Virus record (IMG/VR): IMGVR_UViG_3300033997_000107
Location: 1 to 25,958 of that record
Length of the DNA: 25,958 nucleotides
Origin: a virus
Strand: one strand, 5' to 3'
The notes beneath the pieces are model-generated. The model did no database searches. It was not told the origin of the DNA and was given only the letters and a program-made list of their open reading frames with translations. Below are positions 1-7,295 of the stretch, piece by piece; position 1 is the stretch's first letter; each line of letters starts with the position of its first letter. Both the position numbers and the translations under genes were made by a program.

Positions 1-74
1 CGGTATGGCGCAACAGGGAGCGCTGCTGATTTGTAATCAGAGGGTTGCGGGTTCGACTCCTGCTGCCGGCACCA
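1..74 (+). tRNA. tRNA-Thr (anticodon TGT), 5' end cut by the window edge
   Basis: The sequence folds as a tRNA. It has acceptor 5' strand CGGTA (positions 3-7 of the tRNA; the first two bases lie before the window), D stem GCGC/GCGC, anticodon loop TTTGTAA with anticodon TGT, T stem GCGGG/CCTGC with loop TTCGACT, acceptor 3' strand TGCCGGC, discriminator A and an encoded CCA at 72-74. It should decode ACA (Thr). The first base pair of the anticodon stem is a G-A mismatch, the one irregularity I see. It lies directly before a terminator and the late operon, so I take it as phage-encoded rather than a host attachment-site tRNA. From memory, P. aeruginosa phage D3 also carries a tRNA for ACA. 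Confidence 0.88.
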
Positions 75-83
75 CACTACAAG

Positions 84-107
84 GCCCAGGCAATGACCTG
101 GGCTTTT
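84..107 (+). terminator. Intrinsic terminator after tRNA-Thr
   Basis: A perfect 7-bp stem GCCCAGG/CCTGGGC with loop CAATGA is followed by TTTT. It lies 9 nt after the tRNA CCA end and before the ribosome binding site of the first protein gene, so it should end the tRNA transcript or need antitermination for late transcription. Confidence 0.8.
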
Positions 108-126
108 CTGCATCTGGAGTAAGCAA

Positions 127-459
127 ATGGACCCGATGACGACCGTTGGCGGAGGTCTCTTCGCCAAGTACAGCGTCGCTATTGCCGGGTTCTGGGGGTC
201 GATTCTGTCCCTTGGATTCCTGAGCGGCCTGAACCGCTGGCAAGCTGCGCTCGCTGTAGCAACCGGATTCGGGTGCTCAACCTATTGGACTGCTCCGGTT
301 GCCGCATGGCTTTCGCGTGAGTACGAGATTCCGCTCGATGACGCATTTCTGAGTGGCGTCGCATTCACCATCGGTTTGCTGGCGATGAATATCATCCCCG
401 GCCTGAAGGCGGCAGTAACGGCAATCACAGAGCGGTTCCTTCCTACGAGAGGAACCTGA
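127..459 (+). CDS. Putative holin-like membrane protein
   Basis: This 110-residue protein has three hydrophobic segments, at about residues 15-37, 41-60 and 74-95, ending in a short charged tail (ITERFLPTRGT). Small size, several membrane spans and a place just ahead of a second small membrane protein fit a phage holin, which would permeabilise the inner membrane at the end of infection. The start has GGAG at 116-119, 7 nt upstream of the ATG. It lies far from the endolysin at 24055, so the holin role rests on topology and not on linkage. It could instead be another phage membrane protein. Confidence 0.6.
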   Translation: MDPMTTVGGGLFAKYSVAIAGFWGSILSLGFLSGLNRWQAALAVATGFGCSTYWTAPVAAWLSREYEIPLDDAFLSGVAFTIGLLAMNIIPGLKAAVTAITERFLPTRGT

Positions 460-461
460 TC

Positions 462-734
462 ATGATCATGTCGATTCTGGCGGCGCTGGATGCGCTGCTG
501 TGTGTGCTTGTCGTTGTAGCTGCTCTGGAGTTCCTGCGCACCGTCCAGTTGTCTGGGCAGCCGCTATTGGGTATCTCCTTCTACCTGGTGGCTGGTGGTG
601 CATTCGGAATCCTGTACGGAATCATGAAGGGCGCACCGGTTAATCCATTTTCGGTGATCCTCCATGCTGGGCTCGTACTTTACGCCTGGTCCCGGCGCCG
701 GCAGATATTCGGAAGCGACTGGTCGTGGAACTGA
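462..734 (+). CDS. Small phage membrane protein, possible second holin or antiholin
   Basis: This 90-residue protein has hydrophobic stretches at about residues 4-25, 37-55 and 62-76 and a basic, aromatic C-terminus (SRRRQIFGSDWSWN). It begins 2 nt after the previous stop (a second in-frame ATG lies at 468), with AGGAA upstream, so the two are probably co-translated. Paired small membrane proteins often form holin/antiholin sets in phages. I see no family signature that confirms it. The alternative is an uncharacterised membrane protein of the late operon. Confidence 0.5.
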   Translation: MIMSILAALDALLCVLVVVAALEFLRTVQLSGQPLLGISFYLVAGGAFGILYGIMKGAPVNPFSVILHAGLVLYAWSRRRQIFGSDWSWN

Positions 735-1354
735 AGAGACCTCACCCTCCAGAGACGATCGGGCAGTTCGCGGAAGGCGAAGATTGGGCGGATGCCTTTG
801 TCCCCGCTCAGGATGTTCTGGCTTGGGCGAAGTCGGTGTTAATCGATCCGAACGGAATCCTGGGCAATGAAGACCACGCCCACCTACAAGACGCTCCTCT
901 CGCTTTCCTATGGGCTGCCTCCAGCTTCACCAAGCAGGGGAGGACGGTACTGGGTCAGTGCGAAGAGGTGACGTTCCGCTGTGGAGCCTGGCAGAAGGGT
1001 AGGCAGGAACAGCAGATGATACGTTGGTTCGGATACCTGCCGAGGTTTCTGATCACCCTGGCTGCTGACTACTGCTCCCAGTGCTCCGACGCGGAGTTCT
1101 GCGCATTGGTCGAGCATGAGCTTTACCACATCTGCCAAGAGCACAACCAATACGGCGAGCCCAAGTTCACCGAGGAGGGCTTTCCAAAGCTGAAGCTCCG
1201 CGGGCATGACGTCGAGGAGTTCGTCGGCGTGGTGAGGCGATACGGCCCAAGCGAGGACGTGCGGCATCTCATCGACGCTGCTAGCAGGCCTCCAGAGGTG
1301 GCCAAAATCAACATTTCGAGAGCCTGCGGTACGTGCCTGCTGAAGTCGGCATAG
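725..1354 (+). CDS. Phage putative metallopeptidase (PhageMetallopep-like)
   Basis: This 209-residue protein carries HELYH (residues 131-135), the HExxH zinc-binding and catalytic motif of metallopeptidases. A further His at 161 (GHDVEEF) and acidic residues at 164-165 are candidates for the third ligand. The arrangement matches the phage metallopeptidase family often found beside terminase genes. A Cys-rich patch (CSQC, residues 117-120) and C-terminal CGTC are also visible. The start is GTG at 725, overlapping the upstream gene by 10 nt, with GGAAG 9 nt before it; no early in-frame ATG exists. The substrate is unknown, and its place before the terminase suggests a role in packaging or virion maturation. 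Confidence 0.75.
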   Translation: MELKRPHPPETIGQFAEGEDWADAFVPAQDVLAWAKSVLIDPNGILGNEDHAHLQDAPLAFLWAASSFTKQGRTVLGQCEEVTFRCGAWQKGRQEQQMIRWFGYLPRFLITLAADYCSQCSDAEFCALVEHELYHICQEHNQYGEPKFTEEGFPKLKLRGHDVEEFVGVVRRYGPSEDVRHLIDAASRPPEVAKINISRACGTCLLKSA

Positions 1355-1385
1355 CCACGACAGGCCCATGACAGGAAGAAAAACG

Positions 1386-1853
1386 ATGGCAACCCTGAAC
1401 AGCGACGTGAAGGCGTTCATCGTTCAGGCGCTGGCCTGTTTCGATACGCCGTCCCAGGTTGCGGAATCGGTCAAGAAGGAATTCGGCATCGAGGTCAGTC
1501 GGCAGCAGATCGAGTCGCACGACCCGAACAAGGTGTGCAGCAAGGGCCTTGCCGCGAAGTGGCGGATCCTCTTCGAGGACACCCGCAAGCGCTTCCGCGA
1601 GGAGATCGCCGACATCCCGATCGCCAACCGCGCCTACCGACTGAGGGCATTGGGTCGGATGGCTGAGCGCGCCGAGGGCATGCGAAACATGGCCCTGGCT
1701 GCCCAGCTTTACGAGCAGGCCGCCAAGGAGTCGGGTGGCATGTACAGCAACAAGCACCAGCTCGAGCACTCTGGCCCTGGCGGAGGTCCGATCCCGACAA
1801 TGCCGACCACCATCCAGCTTGTGGCGCCAGGCCATGACCACGGCGAAGATTGA
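1386..1853 (+). CDS. terS: Terminase small subunit (DUF2280-like)
   Basis: The protein (155 residues from the chosen start MATLNSDVKAF) recognises the packaging site and feeds DNA to the large terminase. The N-terminal region resembles DUF2280 phage proteins: a helix-rich DNA-binding half with FGIEVSRQQIESHDP, then a helical oligomerisation region rich in Ala, Arg and Glu (RLRALGRMAERAEGMRNMAL). I chose the ATG at 1386 over the one at 1368 because AGGAAGAA lies at the right distance before it. It overlaps the large terminase by 20 nt. The call is supported by position and family resemblance. Confidence 0.8.
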   Translation: MATLNSDVKAFIVQALACFDTPSQVAESVKKEFGIEVSRQQIESHDPNKVCSKGLAAKWRILFEDTRKRFREEIADIPIANRAYRLRALGRMAERAEGMRNMALAAQLYEQAAKESGGMYSNKHQLEHSGPGGGPIPTMPTTIQLVAPGHDHGED

Positions 1854-3090
1854 ACTTCCGCCAAAGCTGATACCAGTCTTCTCAGGCCCTGCCCGGTACC
1901 GCGGCGCCCATGGTGGACGAGGCAGTGCCAAAACGCGCACGTTCGCCAAGATGACGGCAGTAAGGGCGTACATGTACGCGGAGGCTGGAATCAGTGGCGT
2001 GATCCTCGGGGCGCGCGAGTACATGAACTCGCTTGAAGAGTCCTCCATGGAGGAGATCAAGCAGGCAATTCGATCCGAGCCATGGCTGGACGCGTACTTC
2101 GACATTGGTGAGAAGTACATCCGGACCAAGAATCGCCGAATTTCGTATGTGTTCTGCGGATTGCGCCATAACCTCGACAGCATCAAGTCGAAGGCCAGAA
2201 TCCTGATCGCCTGGGTTGACGAGGCTGAAAACGTCAGCGAAACGGCGTGGATAAAGCTCCTGCCGACGGTTCGTGAGAACGACTCGGAGGTCTGGATTAC
2301 CTGGAACCCGGAGCGCGATGGAAGCGCCACCGACACCCGGTTCCGGAAGAACATGCCGGCAGGCGCAAAAATCGTCGAGATGAACTACACGGACAATCCG
2401 TGGTTTCCCGATGTGCTCGATCAGGAGCGCCTGAACGACCGGCAGACGCTGGACGACCAGACCTATGCCTGGATATGGGATGGCGCCTACCGCGAGAACA
2501 GCGACGCTCAGATCCTTGCTGGCAAGTACCGGGTGGCCGAGTTCGAGCCTGGTCCCGATTGGGATGGCCCTTACTACGGCATCGACTGGGGGTTCAGCCA
2601 GGACCCGACTGTCGGCGTCAAATGCTGGATTTACGACCGCAGGCTTTGGATTGAGCACGAAGCCGGAAAGGTTGGACTTGAGAACGACGATATCGCTGAG
2701 TACATGATCAGGCGTTTGCCAGGGATCGAACGACATGCAGTCCGAGCCGACTCGGCCAGGCCGGAGACGATCAGCCACGTCAGGAGTAAAGGGAAAGATG
2801 GCAGTCGTGCATGTCTGCCCAGGATCGAAGGTGTAGAGAAATGGAAAGGCAGCGTCGAGGACGGCATTGCCCACCTTCGCAGCTATGTCGAGATCGTGAT
2901 CCATGAGCGATGCACGAAAACCCTCCGCGAGGCCAGGCTATACAGCTACAAGGTAGACCGGCAGACCGGGGATGTGCTTACCGATATCGTCGACAAGAAC
3001 AACCACTACTGGGACGCCACACGCTACGCGTTGGGCCCGCTGATCAAGCGCCGCAGCGCGGTCGGTATGCTGCTACCAGGAGCCCGCTGA
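1834..3090 (+). CDS. terL: Terminase large subunit (Terminase_3/PBSX type)
   Basis: This 418-residue packaging motor and headful or cos nuclease is complete. The ATPase domain shows Walker A GGRGSAKT (27-34), Walker B ILIAWVDEAE (123-132, acidic pair D129/E130) and the coupling motif TWNPE (156-160). The C-terminal RNase H-like nuclease shows Asp in GIDWG (D251), ADSA (D306) and YWDATRY (D394). The start is ATG 1834, inside the end of the small subunit gene; the open frame continues upstream to 1735 but that stretch is out-of-frame coding of the small subunit. Its TGA overlaps the next ATG by one base. Confidence 0.95.
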   Translation: MTTAKIELPPKLIPVFSGPARYRGAHGGRGSAKTRTFAKMTAVRAYMYAEAGISGVILGAREYMNSLEESSMEEIKQAIRSEPWLDAYFDIGEKYIRTKNRRISYVFCGLRHNLDSIKSKARILIAWVDEAENVSETAWIKLLPTVRENDSEVWITWNPERDGSATDTRFRKNMPAGAKIVEMNYTDNPWFPDVLDQERLNDRQTLDDQTYAWIWDGAYRENSDAQILAGKYRVAEFEPGPDWDGPYYGIDWGFSQDPTVGVKCWIYDRRLWIEHEAGKVGLENDDIAEYMIRRLPGIERHAVRADSARPETISHVRSKGKDGSRACLPRIEGVEKWKGSVEDGIAHLRSYVEIVIHERCTKTLREARLYSYKVDRQTGDVLTDIVDKNNHYWDATRYALGPLIKRRSAVGMLLPGAR

Positions 3091-3287
3091 TGGCCATCTT
3101 CATCCTCAAGGAGCGCGCTACCAGCCGCTCCATGGTTGTCCGTGCGCGCTGCACTACATGCGCCCGCACCGTGGCGGTCGAGAACGCCGGTGCCGAAGGG
3201 ACGATGGTCTGGCGCGACCCCAACCTCTCATCTGTCGAACTGGTCCGCGAGACGGACAAGCCAGGCCTCATCCTGAAATCGGACTGA
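3090..3287 (+). CDS. Small conserved-looking phage protein with CxxC
   Basis: A 65-residue protein lies between large terminase and portal; its ATG shares a base with the terminase TGA and it ends 2 nt before the portal start. It contains one CTTC knuckle near residues 21-24 and a basic N-terminal half. One CxxC is not enough for a classical zinc finger by itself, but the protein could bind metal as a dimer. The tight spacing on both sides supports real translation. I do not recognise a family and assign no function. Confidence 0.6.
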   Translation: MAIFILKERATSRSMVVRARCTTCARTVAVENAGAEGTMVWRDPNLSSVELVRETDKPGLILKSD

Positions 3288-3289
3288 TC

Positions 3290-4660
3290 ATGACTGACAA
3301 ACTCGACCTCGCGGTCAATCACGCGATGAGCAGTGCTATCGCGCGTGCGCGAATGAGCCTGCTGAACCAGGGTATCGGCCATGACGCCAAGCGGCCGCAG
3401 GCATGGTGCGAGTACGGTTTTCCCCAGGAAATCACGTTCAACGACCTGTACACCATGTACCGGCGGGGCGGCATCGCCCATGGCGCGGTCGAGAAAATCG
3501 TCACCACGTGCTGGAAGACAAATCCGCAGGTCATCGAGGGCGACGATCAGGACCGCTCCAAGGACGAAACCGAGTGGGAGAGGAAGAACAAGCCGTTGAT
3601 CGCAGGCGGCAGGTTCTGGCGGGCTGTCTCCGAAGCCGACCGGCGCCGCTTGGTGGGTCGGTATTCCGGGTTGCTCCTGCACATCAGGGATAGCCAGCCG
3701 TGGGATATGCCTGTCACGGGAAAGGTCAATGGCCTGGCGAAGGTCACCCCGGCCTGGGCTGGGTGCCTTAAGCCGAAGTCGTTCGACGAAAAGCTAGATA
3801 GCGAGACCTACGGGCAGCCCACCATGTGGGAATACACCGAGGCCTCCCAAGCCGGGCGCCCTGGCCTGGTGCGGGATATCCATCCGGATCGGGTGTTTAT
3901 CCTCGGAGACTGGACCGGCGATGCAATCGGCTTCCTGGAGCCTGCCTACAACTCCTTCATCAGCCTGGAGAAGGTCGAGGGAGGCAGTGGCGAATCGTTC
4001 CTGAAGAACGCCGCACGCCAGCTCCTACTGAACTTCGACAAGGAAATCGACCTCAACAACATCGCCTCGATGTACGGCGTCTCGCTTGACCAGCTGAACC
4101 AGCGGTTCAACGATGCCACACGCCAGCTGAACCGCGGCAACGACGTGATGCTTCCGACCCAAGGGGCGACGGCCACTCAGCTGGTCTCTGCGGTATCCGA
4201 CCCTGGCCCGACCTACAACGTCAACCTGCAAACCGCCGCCGCCGGCGTCGACATCCCGACCAAGATCCTGGTGGGCATGCAGACCGGCGAAAGGGCGAGC
4301 AGTGAGGATCAGAAGTACCACAACGCCAGATGCCAGGCGCGCCGGGTGCAAGAACTGACGTTCGAGATCAACGACCTGTTCGGGCACCTGATGCGCATCG
4401 GCGTGGTCCCTCTGAAGGCCGAGTTCACGGCAATCTGGGATGACCTCACCGTTCCAACCAAGGCCGAGCGCCTGGCCAACTCCAAGACCATGAGCGAGAT
4501 CAACAGCGCCGCAATCGGCACTGGCGAGCCGGTATTCACCGCGGAGGAGATCCGCGAAGAGGCTGGCTACGACCCGCTCGTGGGCGGTGACCCGCTGCCT
4601 GATACCGAACCGGAGGATGAAGATGCCGCGCGCACCGATCCTACCGGCGAGCAGCAGTGA
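3290..4660 (+). CDS. Portal protein (DUF1073-type)
   Basis: This 456-residue protein would form the dodecameric portal ring at one head vertex. It follows the terminase, and its core has features of DUF1073 portals: an N-terminal wing with YRRGGIAHGAVEKIV, and the segment IPTKILVGMQTGERASSEDQKYHN at about residues 320-345, followed by a long helix and a C-terminal acidic tail. DUF1073 is annotated in some databases as an anti-CBASS Acb1-related family. I find no pair of HxT/HxS motifs here, so there is no reason to expect Acb1 nuclease activity. The ATG at 3290 is preceded by GGACTGATC and follows the previous stop by 2 nt. Confidence 0.87.
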   Translation: MTDKLDLAVNHAMSSAIARARMSLLNQGIGHDAKRPQAWCEYGFPQEITFNDLYTMYRRGGIAHGAVEKIVTTCWKTNPQVIEGDDQDRSKDETEWERKNKPLIAGGRFWRAVSEADRRRLVGRYSGLLLHIRDSQPWDMPVTGKVNGLAKVTPAWAGCLKPKSFDEKLDSETYGQPTMWEYTEASQAGRPGLVRDIHPDRVFILGDWTGDAIGFLEPAYNSFISLEKVEGGSGESFLKNAARQLLLNFDKEIDLNNIASMYGVSLDQLNQRFNDATRQLNRGNDVMLPTQGATATQLVSAVSDPGPTYNVNLQTAAAGVDIPTKILVGMQTGERASSEDQKYHNARCQARRVQELTFEINDLFGHLMRIGVVPLKAEFTAIWDDLTVPTKAERLANSKTMSEINSAAIGTGEPVFTAEEIREEAGYDPLVGGDPLPDTEPEDEDAARTDPTGEQQ

Positions 4661-5546
4661 CCCGACCGGGGTAGATCGACTGGAAAGGGGCGCAATGCGC
4701 GAGTTCGACAGGCGCATGCGGAAGATCAGGGATGGTTACGTGGCCGCCCTGGACCGAATCCCGGCCCAGCCGGTGGTGAATGAGCAGTACACCTACCGTC
4801 TCGACCAGGCCCTTCTCTCCGCGATCTTCGCCGACACCAACCTGATGGTCGACGAGATCCTGCAAGAGGGCGGGGAGCGTGACCTCTGGTTCTTCGAATC
4901 CTATGTCGGGGTTGCCTACATCCGCGGTACCGCACAGACGCATGCCAACCTGGCGCAGCAATCGCCTGCATACCGCGCCGGCCGGGAATCGCTGGATGTC
5001 CTGCTTCGATCTGACGCCTACCGCGCGCGGATGGCATTGCTTCGCGCTCGGGAGTTCGAGGAGATGAAGGGCTTGTCCGGCCAAGTCAAGGCCGACATGG
5101 CGCGCATTCTCGCCGAGGGCATGGGGCGCGGGAAGAATCCCCGCGAAATCGCACGGGACCTGACCGCCCAGACCGGCATGGAGGCGCGTCGCGGCCATCG
5201 TATCGCACGCACCGAAGTCACAACCGCTCTCCGAAGGGCTCGCTGGGACGAAAAAGACGCTGCTGAGGCCGACTACGGCGTTCAGTCGAAGCTGATGCAT
5301 ATGTCGGCCCTGTCCCCCAGCACCAGGGCAGCTCACGCGGCCAGGCACGCCAGGCTCTACACCTCGGACGAGGTGAGGGACTGGTACAGCCGAGACGGAA
5401 ACCCAATAAATTGCAAGTGCAGCCAGGTCGAGGTACTGGTCGATGACGAAGGGAACCCGGTGGTCCCGGCCATCGTCGAGCGCGCGCGCCGCAACTACCA
5501 AGTCATGAAAGCCAAAGGGCGCGGGCCCTGGGCGAAAGAGGATTGA
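4623..5546 (+). CDS. Minor head protein, Mu gpF/SPP1 gp7-like
   Basis: This 307-residue protein has the C-terminal signature of the phage Mu F-like family: RIARTEVTTALRRARWD, then a spaced region and DWYSRDGNPINCKCSQVEV. Members are minor head proteins near the portal that can be ejected with DNA. GGAGG at 4612-4616 lies 6 nt before the ATG at 4623, which I prefer over 4587 and 4617. The gene overlaps the portal by 38 nt. The N-terminal half is helical and Arg-rich, as is usual in the family. Confidence is high because the C-terminal motif and the position agree. Confidence 0.88.
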   Translation: MPRAPILPASSSDPTGVDRLERGAMREFDRRMRKIRDGYVAALDRIPAQPVVNEQYTYRLDQALLSAIFADTNLMVDEILQEGGERDLWFFESYVGVAYIRGTAQTHANLAQQSPAYRAGRESLDVLLRSDAYRARMALLRAREFEEMKGLSGQVKADMARILAEGMGRGKNPREIARDLTAQTGMEARRGHRIARTEVTTALRRARWDEKDAAEADYGVQSKLMHMSALSPSTRAAHAARHARLYTSDEVRDWYSRDGNPINCKCSQVEVLVDDEGNPVVPAIVERARRNYQVMKAKGRGPWAKED

Positions 5547-5549
5547 GCC

Positions 5550-6827
5550 ATGCCCATGCAGGTCAACATCACCACCCAGGTCAACAGCGCCAGCATTCGG
5601 CGTGAGACACACAACGGGCGCGAACATCTGGTTCTGCCGAGCTACACCCTGCCGGCCGGCGTGATCATGAACGGTGGTCTCTACACCGCCGAGCAGATCG
5701 ACAAGCACTACCCAGGCCTGGAGGGAACGCTGGCGCCGCTCGGGCACCCGATGGTCGACGGGAAGTTCGTGTCTGCGTTCTCCCCTGAAGGGATCAACGC
5801 CGCCCACGTCGGCGCCTGGAACCGCAACGTGAAGAAATCCGGCAACCGGGTCTACATGGAGAAGTGGGTCGACGTCGAGGTCGCCAAGTCCACGGAAGGC
5901 GGTCGTGAACTGTTGCAGCGCGTCGAGGCGCTGGAGAAGGGGGAGGACGTCCCCCCGATCCATACCAGCGTTGCCGCATTCCTCAATCGCATCGAGCCGA
6001 ACGAAAGCCAGCGCGCCCAGGGCGCGGAGTGGGTCGCCGACATCCAGAGCATGGACCACGACGCGATCCTGCTGCACGAAGTAGGGGCGGCCACTCCTGA
6101 GCAGGGCGTCGGCCTGATGGTAAACGCCGACCAGGCTGTCCCGCTTCAGCCGAATTCCGGCGCTCTGGTTGGCGAGTCCTACCGGGAGCGCGAGCAGCGC
6201 CTCGACCGCGCCGCGAAGGAGCGTTTCGCCGCCGGCCCCGACCAGTACGCATGGGTTGCCGACTTCACCGATTCCCAGGCCGTGATCAGCCTCAACGGCG
6301 GTGTGACCGAGGTGTACGGCTACAAGGTCGAGGCAGGGAAGATCGTCTTCGACGAGTCCGGCCAGCCCGTTGTCCGGCAAGAGTCCTGGGTCGCCATGGT
6401 GGCCAACAGCATCAAGAACATTTTCACCCATCGTCAGGCTCGGCCTGATCAACCTGAGAAGGAGGGCGACATGCCCCTGACCCCCGAAGAAAAGGCCGAA
6501 ATCGTGAAGGAAATCGGCACCAACACCTCCAGCGCCATCAAGGAACTGGCGGACACCATCATCAAGCCCCTGGCCGATAAGGTCGACGGCCTGGTCGCCA
6601 ATCACAAGGCCCTGGCCGACACGCTGACCGCCAATCAGCGCGCCGAGGAAGACAGCATGCGCGAAGCGGTCAAGGCCAAGTTCGGCGAGGTCATCGCCAA
6701 CAGCCTGGCCGGCGACGCGCTCAAGGAAATGTTCAAGCAGTGCGGCGAGTCCGCCCCGCTGGGCGCCAATGCCGCCACCGACAAAGGCGGTCTCACCGCC
6801 GATATCGCCAACCTGCCGAAGGAGTAA
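5550..6827 (+). CDS. Prohead protease with C-terminal scaffold (DUF2213-like)
   Basis: A 425-residue protein has two parts. Residues 1-200 follow the order of DUF2213-type prohead proteases: GHP (H66), then a Ser in IHTSVA (S140), then MDHDAILLHEVGAATPEQGVG (H170), which parallels the conserved NHxAl...GRaG strand of that family. H66, S140 and H170 are my candidates for catalytic residues by analogy. Residues about 308-425 are charged and helical, as expected of a scaffold, and start at an internal Met with its own strong ribosome binding site. The protease would mature the prohead and remove the scaffold. It lies 3 nt after the minor head gene and 3 nt before the decoration gene. Confidence 0.8.
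   Translation: MPMQVNITTQVNSASIRRETHNGREHLVLPSYTLPAGVIMNGGLYTAEQIDKHYPGLEGTLAPLGHPMVDGKFVSAFSPEGINAAHVGAWNRNVKKSGNRVYMEKWVDVEVAKSTEGGRELLQRVEALEKGEDVPPIHTSVAAFLNRIEPNESQRAQGAEWVADIQSMDHDAILLHEVGAATPEQGVGLMVNADQAVPLQPNSGALVGESYREREQRLDRAAKERFAAGPDQYAWVADFTDSQAVISLNGGVTEVYGYKVEAGKIVFDESGQPVVRQESWVAMVANSIKNIFTHRQARPDQPEKEGDMPLTPEEKAEIVKEIGTNTSSAIKELADTIIKPLADKVDGLVANHKALADTLTANQRAEEDSMREAVKAKFGEVIANSLAGDALKEMFKQCGESAPLGANAATDKGGLTADIANLPKE
6471..6827 (+). CDS. Nested in-frame scaffold protein
   Basis: An in-frame ATG at 6471 (residue 308 of the protease ORF) is preceded by AAGGAGG at 6459-6465, a near-perfect Shine-Dalgarno at 5 nt spacing and one of the strongest in the window, although it lies inside a gene. 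Initiation there gives a 118-residue, highly charged and helical protein (MPLTPEEKAEIVKEIG at the start) with the composition of capsid scaffolds. Lambda C/Nu3 and similar protease/scaffold pairs use the same nested layout. The larger product would supply the protease fused to the scaffold, and the smaller one free scaffold in excess. Confidence 0.72.
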   Translation: MPLTPEEKAEIVKEIGTNTSSAIKELADTIIKPLADKVDGLVANHKALADTLTANQRAEEDSMREAVKAKFGEVIANSLAGDALKEMFKQCGESAPLGANAATDKGGLTADIANLPKE

Positions 6828-6830
6828 GCC

Positions 6831-7280
6831 ATGTCTCGCTATCGTCGCGTGAACATCGACGGCAAGTCGCTGTTCAAGACCGAAACCCGCAAGACCGCCG
6901 CGGCTCTCCTGCCCGGCACGTTCGCCGTGATCAATGGCAGCGACCTGTTCGCCCAGGCAAGCGCCAGCGTTGGCCGCCTCTACGTCATCGACTGCGCTCA
7001 CCACGAAGGACTCAACATCCGCGATGAGGTTCCCACCGGCCATTCGGCCGTGGGCAACTACGTCGAAGAGGGTCGCGAGCTCGCCGTGCTGTGCCAGGCC
7101 GGCACCTACAAGAAGGACACGCCGATCAAACTCGGCACCAGCGGCCAGGGTGCCATCGCGTCGAGCGAAACCGACACGGTCCTCGGGTACAGCCAGGACG
7201 ATGCAGTCATCGCCTCCGGCGAAACCGACTTCATCCGCATCCGCTTCCGTGTCGGCAGTGTCGCCGCCCCGGCGCCCTAA
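6831..7280 (+). CDS. Putative head decoration or stabilisation protein
   Basis: This 149-residue protein lies between protease/scaffold and the major capsid gene, the standard place for a decoration (gpD-like) protein that caps capsid three-fold or quasi-three-fold sites. The sequence is beta-rich and Gly/Ala-rich with few hydrophobic helices (LLPGTFAVINGSD, GYSQDDAVIASGETDFIRIRF), consistent with a small beta-barrel. The start at 6831 has GGAG upstream. I assign the role from position and character; a DUF2190-type or similar fold would need a profile search to confirm. Confidence 0.62.
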   Translation: MSRYRRVNIDGKSLFKTETRKTAAALLPGTFAVINGSDLFAQASASVGRLYVIDCAHHEGLNIRDEVPTGHSAVGNYVEEGRELAVLCQAGTYKKDTPIKLGTSGQGAIASSETDTVLGYSQDDAVIASGETDFIRIRFRVGSVAAPAP

Positions 7281-7295
7281 TAGGAGTACGGACAC

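Noticed and set aside
3290-4660. Anti-CBASS Acb1 nuclease activity of the DUF1073 portal
   Set aside because: No pair of HxT/HxS motifs required for a 2H phosphoesterase was found. Its place after terminase and its size fit a portal.
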